Part shown: piece by piece, positions 25,188 through 34,542 of the stretch
Numbering within the stretch: position 1 is the first letter of the stretch
Layout of the letters: each line of letters starts with the position of its first letter
Assembly (NCBI RefSeq): GCF_025263265.1
Contig: NZ_CP079869.1
Coordinates: 5,208,001-5,272,000 of the forward strand
Source: Mycobacterium sp. SMC-4
GTDB lineage: Bacteria; Actinomycetota; Actinomycetes; Mycobacteriales; Mycobacteriaceae
Reading direction: 5' to 3'
DNA length: 64,000 bases
The notes under the pieces: generated by a model
The model's input: only the letters and a program-made list of their open reading frames with translations
Databases searched by the model: none
What the model was told of the DNA's origin: nothing
Position numbers and translations under genes: made by a program

Positions 25188-25930
25188 GGACGGTCGGTCC
25201 GCTTGCGGGCGCGTCGGGCACGTTCGTCGGCGTCGCGGCGCTCGGCCTCCTGCGGTGTCGGCGCACCGCCGCCCAGTCGGTGCGGAACCCAGAATGCACC
25301 GGGCGGGTGATGGTGGTCCGCCTGGGCGGAGTGCAACAACTCGGTCATGTCCCTCCGCAACGTCGCCAGTAGCTCTTCGACCGTACCGTGTGCCGCGATG
25401 GGCTCCCCCACCGCGACGGTGACATCAAAACGCTTACGCCCCAGAGCGCGCGGATGATCCTTGGTCCAGATCCGTTGGGCTCCCCAGACAATCAACGGCA
25501 CGATCGGGACCTCGGCATCACGAGCCATCCGGGCAGCACCGGTCTTGAAGTCCTTGAGCTCGAAGCTGCGACTGATGGTGGCCTCCGGGTAGACCCCGAC
25601 CAACTCGCCGCCGCGTAGGGCCCGCACCGCCTCGACGTAGGCCGACGCTCCGGCCTGACGATCGACCAGGATGGTGCCGGTGTGCCTGATCAGCCAGCGC
25701 ACCACCGGCACCTCGTTCATCTCGGCCTTGAGCATGAACCGCAACCGGCGCCGGCGCCGGGCCACCGCGAGACCGGCGGGCAGGAAGTCGACGTAGCCGG
25801 TGTGGTTGATGCACACCACGGCACCACCGGAGGCCGGGACGTGGTCCAGCCCGCGGAAGTCGATCCGGGTCCCGGTGGCCGCAACCAGCAGGGACGCCGT
25901 GGATTCCAGAGCGCGGTACACCGGCTCCAT
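25184..25930 (-). CDS. PlsC-type lysophosphatidic acid acyltransferase (Rv3814c/Rv3816c-like)
   Basis: A 248-residue acyltransferase. The catalytic H-x4-D motif is NHTGYVDF and the second conserved block is GVYPEATIS. A short hydrophobic N-terminus suggests membrane association. It should acylate the 2-position of lysophosphatidate or a related glycerolipid. It lies 3 bp downstream of a second PlsC paralogue and overlaps the HAD gene. M. tuberculosis has three paralogues here (Rv3814c-Rv3816c); this genome keeps two. The C-terminus is an Arg-rich tail. Confidence 0.9.
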   Translation of the reverse strand: MEPVYRALESTASLLVAATGTRIDFRGLDHVPASGGAVVCINHTGYVDFLPAGLAVARRRRRLRFMLKAEMNEVPVVRWLIRHTGTILVDRQAGASAYVEAVRALRGGELVGVYPEATISRSFELKDFKTGAARMARDAEVPIVPLIVWGAQRIWTKDHPRALGRKRFDVTVAVGEPIAAHGTVEELLATLRRDMTELLHSAQADHHHPPGAFWVPHRLGGGAPTPQEAERRDADERARRARKRTDRP

Positions 25931-25933
25931 GGG

Positions 25934-26722
25934 CTACCCCGGCGCTCCACCCGTTTCACGGCCTCCCGCCGGTGGTGTAGCGCGGCGGGCGGCCTTGGCC
26001 GCGGCTTCCTCGGCATCCATCCGGCCCGCTTCGGCCAGCGTCGGGGCCCCGCCACCGAGCCGGTGCGGTACCCAGAACTCGCCGGGGGGGTGCGGACCGT
26101 ACTCGTCTTGGACCTGCTCGAGCAGGTGCTGCATCCGGGAGTGCAGCAGCGAGGTCAGCTCGGCAGCAGGCAGAGTCGGCTCGATCGGTGCGCCGACGGC
26201 GACGTGGATCGGTACCTTGGGCCGCCACAGCTTCTTCGGGTGTCCTTTGGTCCAGATCCGCTGAGCGCCCCACACGATGTGCGGCACGATCGGCACGCCC
26301 GCCGCGATCGCCATCCTCGCGGCGCCGGACTTGAAGTCCTTGATCTCGAAGCTACGGCTGATCGTCGCCTCCGGGTAGACGCCGACGAACTCGCCCTCGG
26401 CGAGCATGCGGCAGGCTTCCTGGAAGGACGCGGCGCCGCTGTCCCGGTCGACCTCGATGTGCCGCAGGCTGCGCATGATGGGCCCGGTGATCTTGTGGTC
26501 GAACACCTCGCGCTTGGCCATGAACCGGACCTTGCGGCCCATGCGCTGGCGATAGGCCGGCAACCCGGCGAAGGTGAAGTCGAAGTAGCTGGTGTGGTTG
26601 ATCGCGATGACCGCCCCGCCGGTGCGCGGCAGATTCTCCACCCCGGTGACGGTGAACTTCAGACCTTGCACCCGCCACGCCAGACGGGCGAGCTGGATGA
26701 CTGTGCCGTATACCGGTTCCAC
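25934..26722 (-). CDS. PlsC-type acyltransferase (Rv3815c-like)
   Basis: A 262-residue paralogue of the next gene, with NHTSYFDF (H-x4-D) and GVYPEATIS. The shared segments IVWGAQRIWTKGHPKK and EFWVPHRLGGGAPT show the two arose by duplication. The start is placed at GTG 26722 (VEPVYGTV), where both paralogues begin alike; the open frame extends upstream into the promoter region of the divergent kinase gene. It probably takes part in glycerophospholipid synthesis at the membrane. Confidence 0.9.
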   Translation of the reverse strand: MEPVYGTVIQLARLAWRVQGLKFTVTGVENLPRTGGAVIAINHTSYFDFTFAGLPAYRQRMGRKVRFMAKREVFDHKITGPIMRSLRHIEVDRDSGAASFQEACRMLAEGEFVGVYPEATISRSFEIKDFKSGAARMAIAAGVPIVPHIVWGAQRIWTKGHPKKLWRPKVPIHVAVGAPIEPTLPAAELTSLLHSRMQHLLEQVQDEYGPHPPGEFWVPHRLGGGAPTLAEAGRMDAEEAAAKAARRATPPAGGRETGGAPG

Positions 26723-26774
26723 AGCAGCCAGCGTAGTGCTCCGCCTCCGCCCACCACAGACAGGACAACGGATC

Positions 26775-27479
26775 ATGAGTACCCCCGACGGACCACGACA
26801 GGTGCCGGCACTCGTGGCGGACATCGCCGCGGGGCGGCCTGTGACGGCTGTGTGGGTCAACGAACTCGGAGGAGTGACGTACGCGATCGGCTCGGCGCCG
26901 GCCACCGATTACGTCAAGGTCTACCCCGACGCGGTGGCCGATCTGTTGGCCGCCGAGGTGCCGCGCCTGCGGTGGGCGCAGTCCTTCACGCCGGTCCCGG
27001 TCGTGCTTGCCTCCGGACCAGGGTGGATGCACACCGCCGCCCTGGCCGGGCGTTCGGCCGTCGACCCGCGGTGGCACGACCACCCGGAGACAGCAGCGCG
27101 GGCCATCGGTGCGGGGTTGCGGATGCTGCACGACACGTTGCCGGTACCCGACTGCCCGTTCGGCCCGCCGTCCTGGGTCGGTGACCACCCGCCGCCTGCG
27201 GACCGGCTCGTCGTCTGTCACGGCGACGCGTGCGCGCCGAACACGTTGATGGCCGACGACGGGTCCTGGGCCGGACACGTCGACCTCGGCGACCTGGGCG
27301 TAGCGGACTTCTGGGCCGACCTGGCGGTCGCGACGATGTCGCTGGACTTCAACTATCCAACCGACGACGACGAGCGGTGGGCGCGGGTTCTCCTCGACGC
27401 CTACGGCGTCGCCCCCAACCCGGAACGCATCGCCTACTACCGGGCTCGGTGGAACGACGAGCCCCTCGTCCCCGGCTAA
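26775..27479 (+). CDS. APH-family phosphotransferase (Rv3817-like)
   Basis: A 234-residue kinase-like protein of the aminoglycoside phosphotransferase fold. The catalytic loop is VCHGDACAPNTLM and the metal-binding DFG-equivalent is GHVDLGDLGVAD. The start ATG 26775 has AGGA 9 bases upstream. It is divergent from the acyltransferase genes. The family includes APH(3')-type resistance enzymes, but chromosomal mycobacterial members like this have no proven drug substrate; a metabolic or housekeeping substrate is equally possible. Confidence 0.86.
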   Translation: MSTPDGPRQVPALVADIAAGRPVTAVWVNELGGVTYAIGSAPATDYVKVYPDAVADLLAAEVPRLRWAQSFTPVPVVLASGPGWMHTAALAGRSAVDPRWHDHPETAARAIGAGLRMLHDTLPVPDCPFGPPSWVGDHPPPADRLVVCHGDACAPNTLMADDGSWAGHVDLGDLGVADFWADLAVATMSLDFNYPTDDDERWARVLLDAYGVAPNPERIAYYRARWNDEPLVPG

Positions 27480-27517
27480 GCTGCTTGGCGGAACCGCTGT
27501 CACCGGGAGGGATATTT

Positions 27518-29080
27518 GTGCAGGTCACATGCGTCGGACACGCAGGCTTCCAGATCGACACCGAGGCCGGGAGCATCCTGTGCGACCCGTGGGTCAACCC
27601 CGCGTACTTCGCGTCGTGGTTCCCGTTTCCTGACAACAGCACCCTGGACTGGGACCAACTCGGCGACGTGGACTACCTCTACGTCTCTCACCTGCACAAA
27701 GACCACTTCGACCCGGAGAACCTGCGCGCGCACGTCAACAAGGACGCCGTCGTGCTGTTGCCCGACTTCCCGGTGCCCGACCTGCGCCGGGAGTTGGAGA
27801 AGCTGGGATTTCATCGCTTTTTCGAAACCACCGACTCAGTCAAACACCGCGTCAGCGGCCCCAAGGGTGACCTCGATGTGATGATCATCGCGCTGCGCGC
27901 GCCCGCCGACGGCCCGATCGGCGACTCCGGGCTGGTCGTCGACGACGGCGCCACCGTTGCGTTCAACATGAACGATGCCCGCCCTGTGGATCTCGAAGTC
28001 CTGCACGTCGAGTTCGGCCAGGTCGACGTGCACATGCTGCAGTACTCCGGGGCCATCTGGTACCCGATGGTCTACGACATGCCCGCGCGCGCCAAAGAGG
28101 CGTTCGGCATCCAGAAGCGTCAGCGTCAGATGGACCGCTGCCGCCAGTACATCGAGCAGGTCGGCGCGAGCTGGGTGATTCCGTCGGCCGGGCCGCCCTG
28201 CTTCCTGGACCCCGAGTTACGCCACCTCAACGACGACCAGGCCGACCCGGCCAACATCTTCCCCGACCAGATCGTGTTCCTCAACGAGATGAAGGTGCAC
28301 GGACGCGACGGCGGCCTGTTGATGATCCCGGGCAGCACGGCCGACTTCACCGGTTCACAATTGAACTCGCTGTCGCACCCGATGCCCGACGACGACGTCG
28401 AAGCACTCTTCACCACCGGTAAGGCCGACTACATCGCGGCCTATGCCCAACGCATGGCACCGGTGCTGGACGCCGAGAAAGCGCGTTGGGCACCGGCGGG
28501 CGGGGAACCGATGCTCGACGCGCTGCGCGCGATCTTCGAGCCGATCATGCTGTCCAGCGACCAGATCTGCGACGGGATCGGCTATCCCGTCGAGTTGCGG
28601 ATGCGCGGCGGCGGCCATGACGAGACCATCGTACTCGATTTTCCCAAAAGGGTTGTGCGCGAGCCTATCCCGGATGAGAAGTTTCGTTACGGGTTCGCGG
28701 TCGCCCCGGAGTTGGTACGCACTGTGCTGCGCGACCGGGAGCCGGACTGGGTCAACACGATCTTCTTGTCCACCCGGTTCTCGGCTTGGCGGGTCGGGGG
28801 CTACAACGAGTACCTGTACACGTTCTTCAAATGCCTCACCCCCGAGCGGATCGCCTACGCCGACGGATGGTTCGCCGAAGCGCATGACGACAGCGCATCG
28901 ATCGTTCTGGACGGCTGGGAGGTTCAGCGTCGCTGCCCACATCTCAAAGCCGACCTGTCCAAGTTCGGTGTGGTCGAAGGCACGACGCTGACCTGCAATC
29001 TGCACGGCTGGCAGTGGAACCTGACCAACGGCAGGTGCCTGACCACGAAGGGTCACGAACTGCGGTCGGAGAAGCTGTGA
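27518..29080 (+). CDS. Metallo-beta-lactamase-fold protein with C-terminal Rieske domain (Rv3818-like)
   Basis: A 520-residue fusion. The N-terminal part is a beta-lactamase-like hydrolase fold with the metal motif SHLHKDHFD near residue 58. The C-terminal part is a Rieske [2Fe-2S] domain: ligands Cys473 and His475 (CPH) and Cys493 and His496 (CNLH). The same fold pairing occurs in CMP-N-acetylneuraminate hydroxylase-like proteins, so an iron-dependent hydroxylase is possible, but the substrate is unknown. Start GTG 27518 has GGGAGG 7 bases upstream. It overlaps the next gene by GTGA. Confidence 0.88.
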   Translation: MQVTCVGHAGFQIDTEAGSILCDPWVNPAYFASWFPFPDNSTLDWDQLGDVDYLYVSHLHKDHFDPENLRAHVNKDAVVLLPDFPVPDLRRELEKLGFHRFFETTDSVKHRVSGPKGDLDVMIIALRAPADGPIGDSGLVVDDGATVAFNMNDARPVDLEVLHVEFGQVDVHMLQYSGAIWYPMVYDMPARAKEAFGIQKRQRQMDRCRQYIEQVGASWVIPSAGPPCFLDPELRHLNDDQADPANIFPDQIVFLNEMKVHGRDGGLLMIPGSTADFTGSQLNSLSHPMPDDDVEALFTTGKADYIAAYAQRMAPVLDAEKARWAPAGGEPMLDALRAIFEPIMLSSDQICDGIGYPVELRMRGGGHDETIVLDFPKRVVREPIPDEKFRYGFAVAPELVRTVLRDREPDWVNTIFLSTRFSAWRVGGYNEYLYTFFKCLTPERIAYADGWFAEAHDDSASIVLDGWEVQRRCPHLKADLSKFGVVEGTTLTCNLHGWQWNLTNGRCLTTKGHELRSEKL

Positions 29081-29424
29081 CAGATTTCGGCGGGCAGACC
29101 CGCTACTACGACGACGGCCGCATCCAACTCGACCGGGAGGCATTGACGTTGCGGCGCTACCACTTCCCGTCGGGAACCTCGAAAATCATTCCGCTACGCG
29201 ATATCCGAGGCTATTCGACCGATCCGCTCGGTGCGTTCATGCATCGCTTTCGGATCTGGGGCAGTTCGGACCTGCGCCGTTGGCTGCCGTTGGACGTGAG
29301 CAGGCCGTGGAAATCGACACTGGTCACTCTCGACGTGGCCGGCGCCCGCCTCAAGCCTGCGTGCACCCCGGCCAACCCCGACGAGTTCGTCCGGGTGCTC
29401 GACGAACTGCTCAGCGCACGCTAG
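29077..29424 (+). CDS. Conserved hypothetical protein (Rv3819-like)
   Basis: A 115-residue protein starting at a GTG that overlaps the Rieske gene stop (GTGA), so the two are coupled. It has the composition of a small all-beta protein: [27 protein letters not shown], then a C-terminal helix [10 protein letters not shown], which resembles bacterial PH-like domains. The family has no known function. The end overlaps serS tail to tail by 14 bp. Confidence 0.8.
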   Translation: MTDFGGQTRYYDDGRIQLDREALTLRRYHFPSGTSKIIPLRDIRGYSTDPLGAFMHRFRIWGSSDLRRWLPLDVSRPWKSTLVTLDVAGARLKPACTPANPDEFVRVLDELLSAR

Positions 29425-30679
29425 CTGCAGGGGTCAGCAACTCAGTCCCGACGTGAGGAACCAGCGCGGCGGGTACCCGAACGCTGCCGTCAGGCTGCTG
29501 ATGGTTCTCCAGGATGGCCACCAACCACCGGGTGGTGGCCAGCGTGCCATTGAGTGTCGCAGCGATCTGCGGCTTGCCGTTCTCGTCGCGGTAACGCACC
29601 GCCAGTCGCCGGGCCTGGAATGTGGTGCAGTTCGAGGTGGAGGTCAACTCACGGTAGGTGTGCTGCGTCGGAACCCACGCCTCGCAGTCGAACTTGCGCG
29701 CCGCCGAGGACCCCAGATCCCCTGCCGCGATGTCGATCACGCGATAGGGCACCTCGATGGCAGCCAACATCTCCCGCTGCCACCCGAGCAGGCGCTGATG
29801 TTCGGCCTCGGCCGACTCGGGGGTGCAATAGACGAACCCCTCGACCTTGTCGAACTGATGGACCCGGATGATGCCGCGGGTGTCCTTGCCGTAACTGCCG
29901 GCCTCCCGGCGAAAGCACGACGACCAGCCGGCGTAGCGCAACGGGCCCGCCGACAGGTCGAGAATCTCGTTGGCGTGGTAGCCGGCCAGCGGAACCTCCG
30001 AGGTGCCGACCAGATACAGGTCGTCGCCCTCGACGCGGTACACCTCGTCGGCATGCGCGCCGAGGAATCCGGTCCCCGCCATGATCTCCGGGCGCACCAG
30101 TACCGGCGGGATCATCAACGTAAAGCCGTTCTCGACCGCCGTGCGGACCGCCAGCTGGAACAACCCGAGTTGCAGGAGCGCCCCCGGCCCGGTCAGGAAG
30201 TAGAACCGGGAGCCCGACACCTTGGCGCCGCGCTCCATGTCGAACAGGCCCAAAGACTCCCCGAGCTCGACGTGGTCTTTGGGGTCGTCCAGTACCGGCG
30301 GGGCCCCGACGGTGTCGAGCACGGTGAAGTCGTCCTCACCACCGGCCGGGACACCGTCGATGATCACGTTCGAGATCGCCAGGTGGGCGGCCGAAAATGC
30401 CTGCTCAGCGTCCAGTTGAGCTGCCTCGGCCGCCTTGACCCGGTCGGCGAGCTCCTTGGCCGCGGCCAGCAGTGCGGGCCGGTCCTGCGGGGAGGCCTTG
30501 CCGATGAGCTTGCTGGCCGTCTTCTGCTCGGCACGCAGATTGTCGGCAGCTGAGATCGCCGAGCGCCGGGCGGCGTCTGCCTCGGCCAGCGCGTCGACGA
30601 GGCCGGGGTCCTCGCCACGGGACCGTTGTGAGGCGCGCACGGCATCGGGATTCTCTCGCAGCACCTTGAGGTCGATCAC
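29411..30679 (-). CDS. serS: Seryl-tRNA synthetase
   Basis: A 422-residue class II aminoacyl-tRNA synthetase charging tRNA-Ser. It has an N-terminal antiparallel coiled coil (about residues 30-95) that grips the long variable arm, then class II motif 2 ([14 protein letters not shown]), the serine-binding [10 protein letters not shown] and motif 3 region ([17 protein letters not shown]). GTG 30679 ([10 protein letters not shown]) is chosen because AGGG lies 7 bases upstream; a GTG two codons earlier has poor spacing. In M. tuberculosis the sulfolipid genes lie between its neighbour and serS; here they are absent. Confidence 0.97.
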   Translation of the reverse strand: MIDLKVLRENPDAVRASQRSRGEDPGLVDALAEADAARRSAISAADNLRAEQKTASKLIGKASPQDRPALLAAAKELADRVKAAEAAQLDAEQAFSAAHLAISNVIIDGVPAGGEDDFTVLDTVGAPPVLDDPKDHVELGESLGLFDMERGAKVSGSRFYFLTGPGALLQLGLFQLAVRTAVENGFTLMIPPVLVRPEIMAGTGFLGAHADEVYRVEGDDLYLVGTSEVPLAGYHANEILDLSAGPLRYAGWSSCFRREAGSYGKDTRGIIRVHQFDKVEGFVYCTPESAEAEHQRLLGWQREMLAAIEVPYRVIDIAAGDLGSSAARKFDCEAWVPTQHTYRELTSTSNCTTFQARRLAVRYRDENGKPQIAATLNGTLATTRWLVAILENHQQPDGSVRVPAALVPHVGTELLTPAASVR

Positions 30680-30805
30680 GGGCACACCCTACGGGGTGGC
30701 CGAGCCGCCGGACCGACGATGTCGTCGTCGGGTCGACTCCAGCCGCATGACGTTACAACTGCAACACTTGTCACAGCACCCGACACGCCTGTCACAATGG
30801 AGCGG

Positions 30806-32206
30806 ATGTCCGAGCTGAGCTTCAACACTGTGCGCGAAGCGCCCGAACCCTCCGCAGGTGGCACCTCCCGCCGGTGGTGGCGCAGCCTGCAAGCCGAAGC
30901 CACCCGCCGAGCGCTGTTGCTGACCGCGCTCGGGGGACTGTTGATCGCCGGTGTCATCACCGCCCTACCCCAGGCCGACCGGGCCAGCGGACTGACCGCC
31001 AACGCCATCTCGCTGGGACCGCGCGGCAACGCCACCTTCGACGAAGCCGCCAGCGGCGACTGCCTGACCTGGCCGCAGGGCACTCCTGACGCCGCCGAGA
31101 TCGTCGACTGCGCCGACGAGCACCGGTTCGAGGTCGCCGCGTCGGTGGACATGCGCACCTTCCCTGGCAGCGAGTACGGTCCCGACGCCGAGCCACCGTC
31201 GCCGGCGCGAATCCAGCAGATCAGCCAGGAGCAGTGCACCGCGGCCGTGCAGCGCTACCTCGGCCCGCGCTTTGACCCGAACAGCCGCTTCACCGTGAGC
31301 ATGCTGTGGTCCGGTGACCGGGCCTGGCGGCAGTCCGGTGAACGGCGCATGCTCTGCGGCCTGCAGCTGCCCGGCCCCAACAACCAGCAATTGGCCTTTT
31401 CCGGCCGGGTCGCCGAGCTGGATCAGTCCAAGGTGTGGCCACCGGGAACCTGCCTGGGGATCGATCCGGGCACCAATCAGCCCACCGACATCCCGGTCGA
31501 CTGTGCCGCCCCACACGCCATGGAGGTGACCGGTGCGGCCAACCTGGCCGAGCGGTTCCCCGACGGGCTGCCGCCCGAGCCTGAGCAGGACACCTACATC
31601 AAGGACACCTGCACGAAGTTGACCGATGCGTATCTGGCCCCCATCCAGCTGCGCAACACCACGCTGACCCTGATCTACAGCACGATCTCGCTGCCCAGCT
31701 GGTCGGCCGGCAGCAAGCAGGTGTCCTGCAGCATCGGCGCCACTCTGGGCAACGGCGGCTGGTCGACGCTGCTCAACAGCGCCAAAGGCGAATTGCTGAT
31801 CAACGGTCAACCTCCGGTGCCGCCACCCGACATTCCGGCCGAGCGGCTCAACCTGCCGCCGATCCCGATCCCCGAGGTCTCCGACTCGTCCCCATCGGTG
31901 CCGCAGCAGTCCGGCGCCTCGACCGGGACATCGAGCCCGGGTGGCTCCACACCTGCGCAGAGCGACACCAGCACCCAGCAGACCGAGCACATGCCACAGA
32001 TCGCGACACCGACACAGACCGAGCCGGCACCTGCGCCCGAGCTGGTGCCACCGCCGGCTCCCTTCAACCCGCTGGCACCACCTCCACCGCCGCCACCGGC
32101 CCCATTCAATCCGCTGGCACCACCTCCACCGCCGCCACCGGCGCCGTTCAATCCGCTGGCACCGCCACCACCGCCGCCACCGCCACCGCCACCGCCGGGT
32201 CTCTAG
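30806..32206 (+). CDS. Septum-formation-family membrane protein (Rv3835-like)
   Basis: A 466-residue protein with a cytoplasmic N-terminus, one transmembrane helix (ALLLTALGGLLIAGVITALP region) and a large extracytoplasmic part with two Cys-containing repeats (GDCLTWP...DCADEHRFEV and GTCLGIDP...DCAAPHAMEV) typical of the septum formation domain. The C-terminus is a Pro-rich tail with three copies of a 14-residue unit, APFNPLAPPPPPPP (DNA about 32057-32185). Starts at ATG 30797 or 30806 are possible; the second has GGAG just upstream. It probably acts at the envelope; no enzymatic motif is seen. Confidence 0.85.
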   Translation: MSELSFNTVREAPEPSAGGTSRRWWRSLQAEATRRALLLTALGGLLIAGVITALPQADRASGLTANAISLGPRGNATFDEAASGDCLTWPQGTPDAAEIVDCADEHRFEVAASVDMRTFPGSEYGPDAEPPSPARIQQISQEQCTAAVQRYLGPRFDPNSRFTVSMLWSGDRAWRQSGERRMLCGLQLPGPNNQQLAFSGRVAELDQSKVWPPGTCLGIDPGTNQPTDIPVDCAAPHAMEVTGAANLAERFPDGLPPEPEQDTYIKDTCTKLTDAYLAPIQLRNTTLTLIYSTISLPSWSAGSKQVSCSIGATLGNGGWSTLLNSAKGELLINGQPPVPPPDIPAERLNLPPIPIPEVSDSSPSVPQQSGASTGTSSPGGSTPAQSDTSTQQTEHMPQIATPTQTEPAPAPELVPPPAPFNPLAPPPPPPPAPFNPLAPPPPPPPAPFNPLAPPPPPPPPPPPPGL

Positions 32207-32210
32207 CTCG

Positions 32211-32561
32211 GTGACCGTGCGGATGAGCCCGCAGAGGTTCGAGGAGTTGGTGGGCGACGCGCTCGATCTCATCCCCGCCGAACTCGCTGCGGCGATCGAC
32301 AACGTGGTGATCCTGGTCGCCGAGCGCAACGATGAGGAACCCGAGCTACTCGGGCTCTACGAAGGCGTCGCGCTGACCGAGCGCGACACCTGGTATGCCG
32401 GTTCGCTGCCCGACACCATCACGATCTACCGCGGCGCGCTGCTGGACATCTGCGACACCGAACAGCAGGTGGTCGAAGAAGTGGCCATCACCGTCATCCA
32501 CGAGGTCGCCCACCACTTCGGCATCGACGACGAGCGGTTACACGAACTGGGTTGGGCCTGA
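32211..32561 (+). CDS. Zincin-like metallopeptidase family protein (Rv3836-like)
   Basis: A 116-residue single-domain protein with the zinc motif VIHEVAHHFGIDDERLHELG, where HEVAH is the HExxH core and a downstream residue supplies the third ligand. This small MmcQ-neighbour-type minimal zincin family is widespread in actinobacteria and has no proven substrate. Start GTG 32211 lies 4 bp after the septum-formation gene; an ATG four codons later is also possible. The tight spacing suggests one operon. Confidence 0.86.
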   Translation: MTVRMSPQRFEELVGDALDLIPAELAAAIDNVVILVAERNDEEPELLGLYEGVALTERDTWYAGSLPDTITIYRGALLDICDTEQQVVEEVAITVIHEVAHHFGIDDERLHELGWA

Positions 32562-32627
32562 GTCGATCACCGGGCGCGCCGGGCGCGGCAACCGCGCGGT
32601 GTCGGTCCCAGATGTTAGGAACGGACC

Positions 32628-32834
32628 ATGACCACAGCGTGCCGCGCCTGCGAGGCAGGTCTGGAGCACTGCCACGGCGCCCTGATACACCATGCCTACC
32701 AGCGCGACGAGTGCACCGAAGGCGACTGCTTGGCCGCGGCTGCCGCGCACGACGTGCAGATTGACTGCAGCAGCCTGGGATGCGCCTGTGACGAGGTGCG
32801 CATCGGGTTTCGGTCAGCCCGTCGGATCGGCTGA
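32628..32834 (+). CDS. Small cysteine/histidine-rich protein
   Basis: A 68-residue protein with eight cysteines (for example CRAC, CHG, DEC, DC, SLGCAC) and several histidines, so it probably binds zinc or iron, or forms disulfides. No signal peptide is seen, so a cytosolic metal site is more likely. The ATG has AGGA 8 bases upstream, which supports a real gene. It sits between the zincin and the convergent phosphatase gene, overlapping the latter by 21 bp at the 3' end. I do not recognise the family by name. Confidence 0.62.
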   Translation: MTTACRACEAGLEHCHGALIHHAYQRDECTEGDCLAAAAAHDVQIDCSSLGCACDEVRIGFRSARRIG

Positions 32835-33506
32835 CCGGTGGTGGTCGGTGACCACCACCGGCTCCGGACCGAACGGCGGCACCAGCGCCCCCCACTGCAC
32901 ACAGTTCCACCTGCTGTTGCCAGTGGGAGCCAGTACCACCGACTCGGCGTTGGCCAGGTGATGGTCGACGGCGAACTGACTATCGATGCCGGACAGTACC
33001 GCTGCCACCAACCGGATCGCCGCGCCGTGGCTGACCACGACAATGTCCTCATGCCAGCTGTCGCGGGTCAGGTACTCGGTGCGTAGCGCCTCCAGTACCG
33101 GCACATAACGATCGAGCACGTCGCGTCCTGACTCGCCACCGGGCAGCGCCAGGTCGAGATCGCCACCGTGCCAACGCCGATAAATCGCGTTGAACTCGTC
33201 ATGGGCCTGCTCGTCGTTGCGATTCTCCAGTTCGCCGACCTGCACCTCGTGAATGCCGTGGACCTCGCGGGCATCGACGCCGGCGGTCACGCTGATCACC
33301 TGGTGGATCTCAGTGGCGGTCTGGACGGCGCGGGTGGCGATCGAGTGCGCGAGCAGGCCGGGACGTCGTGCCAGACCCCGACCGAAGGTGCGGGCCTGCT
33401 CGCGGCCCAGGTCGGTCAGCTCTGCCCCCGGCGGCAGGGTGTCCAGGCGCCGGTCGACGTTGCCGCGCGACTGTCCGTGGCGGACCAGCACCAGGCGACC
33501 GCTCAC
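32814..33506 (-). CDS. Histidine phosphatase / phosphoglycerate mutase-like protein (Rv3837c-like)
   Basis: A 230-residue protein of the histidine phosphatase superfamily. The phosphohistidine motif LVRHGQSRGN is at the N-terminus, and the second catalytic histidine is in VVSHGAAIR. The start GTG 33506 overlaps the pheA stop by GTGA. Annotated as phosphoglycerate mutase by tradition, but many such proteins are broad phosphatases; the substrate is not clear. The C-terminal part is Pro/Val-rich. Confidence 0.9.
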   Translation of the reverse strand: MSGRLVLVRHGQSRGNVDRRLDTLPPGAELTDLGREQARTFGRGLARRPGLLAHSIATRAVQTATEIHQVISVTAGVDAREVHGIHEVQVGELENRNDEQAHDEFNAIYRRWHGGDLDLALPGGESGRDVLDRYVPVLEALRTEYLTRDSWHEDIVVVSHGAAIRLVAAVLSGIDSQFAVDHHLANAESVVLAPTGNSRWNCVQWGALVPPFGPEPVVVTDHHRSADPTG

Positions 33507-34429
33507 GGTGTGCCCTCCCGCAACCGGTGCAGCCACGCCGAGGCCTCGTCGAGGGCGGGCGGCGCGGCGCCGACCAGCTTGCCGGTGGGCCACGAGCCCA
33601 GATATCGCACGTCGGCGCAGCGCCGGTGCAACGCGCGTAGCGCCTCGGCCACCGGTTCGTCGTCGATGTGGCCGACGAAATCCAAGAAGAAGATGTAGGT
33701 ACCCATCTCGGTGCGGGTGGGCCGGGACTCGATCCGGGTCAGGTCGATGTCGCGGATCGACAGCTCGGTCATCGCCGACACCAGTGCGCCGGGCACGTTG
33801 TGCAGCCGCAGCACCACCGATGTGCGGTCGGCCCCACTGCACGCCGGTGGCGGGGCCGGCGGACCGATGAGCACGAATCGGGTGCGGGCGTTGGCTTCGT
33901 CGACGACGCCGGCGGCCAGTTCGACGAGTTCGAATCGCCGCGCGGCCAGCGCGGTCGTCACTGCGGCGTCGGCGCGGCACGCCGCCACATCCTGCGCCGC
34001 TGCCGCATTCGAATTGGCTGGTATGACTTGACTTTCCGGCAGATGCGCGGCCAGCCACCGCTTGACCTGGGCGGCTGCGACGGGGAAGGCAGCCACGGTG
34101 CGCACCTGGCCGCGGTCACACCCGGGACGGGCCGCGATGGTGAAGGACACGTCGAGGGTGAGCTCGGCGTAGATCTGCAACGGGGAGCCGTCGGCCAGGC
34201 TGTCCAGGGTGGGCAACACCGAGCCCTCGATCGAGTTCTCGATCGGCACGCACGCGTAATCGGCCTCGCCCTGTCGCACCGCGGCCAGCGCCGCGTCGGT
34301 GGTGTCCATGGCGAGGCGCTGCACACGCGCCGTCGACCGCTGCCCGGGTATCAGACCGTCGGCTTCGATCGCGCGCAGCGCAGCCTCGGTGAACGTTCCC
34401 TCGGGTCCGAGATAGGCGATGCCGGGCAC
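33503..34429 (-). CDS. pheA: Prephenate dehydratase
   Basis: A 308-residue enzyme converting prephenate to phenylpyruvate in phenylalanine synthesis. The catalytic PDT domain begins IAYLGPEGTFTEAAL and contains the TRF motif (NARTRFVLIG). A C-terminal ACT domain with ESRPTRTEMG gives allosteric control by phenylalanine. Start ATG 34429. It is coupled to the downstream histidine phosphatase gene by a GTGA overlap. Confidence 0.96.
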   Translation of the reverse strand: MPGIAYLGPEGTFTEAALRAIEADGLIPGQRSTARVQRLAMDTTDAALAAVRQGEADYACVPIENSIEGSVLPTLDSLADGSPLQIYAELTLDVSFTIAARPGCDRGQVRTVAAFPVAAAQVKRWLAAHLPESQVIPANSNAAAAQDVAACRADAAVTTALAARRFELVELAAGVVDEANARTRFVLIGPPAPPPACSGADRTSVVLRLHNVPGALVSAMTELSIRDIDLTRIESRPTRTEMGTYIFFLDFVGHIDDEPVAEALRALHRRCADVRYLGSWPTGKLVGAAPPALDEASAWLHRLREGTP

Positions 34430-34504
34430 CGCAACAGCCTATCGGTAGGCACGGTAATCGCATTCCGCTGCGCCGAAGGCCTTGCACAAAGGATCGCACA
34501 GAAG

Positions 34505-34523
34505 TTAAGTTAGGCAAACCTTA
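34505..34523 (+). promoter_or_regulatory. IdeR iron box
   Basis: TTAAGTTAGGCAAACCTTA matches 16 of 19 positions of the IdeR/DtxR consensus TTAGGTTAGGCTAACCTAA and is a near-perfect palindrome. It lies 20 bp upstream of the DUF2470 gene, at the expected place for repression by iron-loaded IdeR. The M. tuberculosis homologue Rv3839 is known to be iron-regulated through IdeR. Confidence 0.85.
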
Positions 34524-34542
34524 CCAAGAGAAAGGCGGTGTG

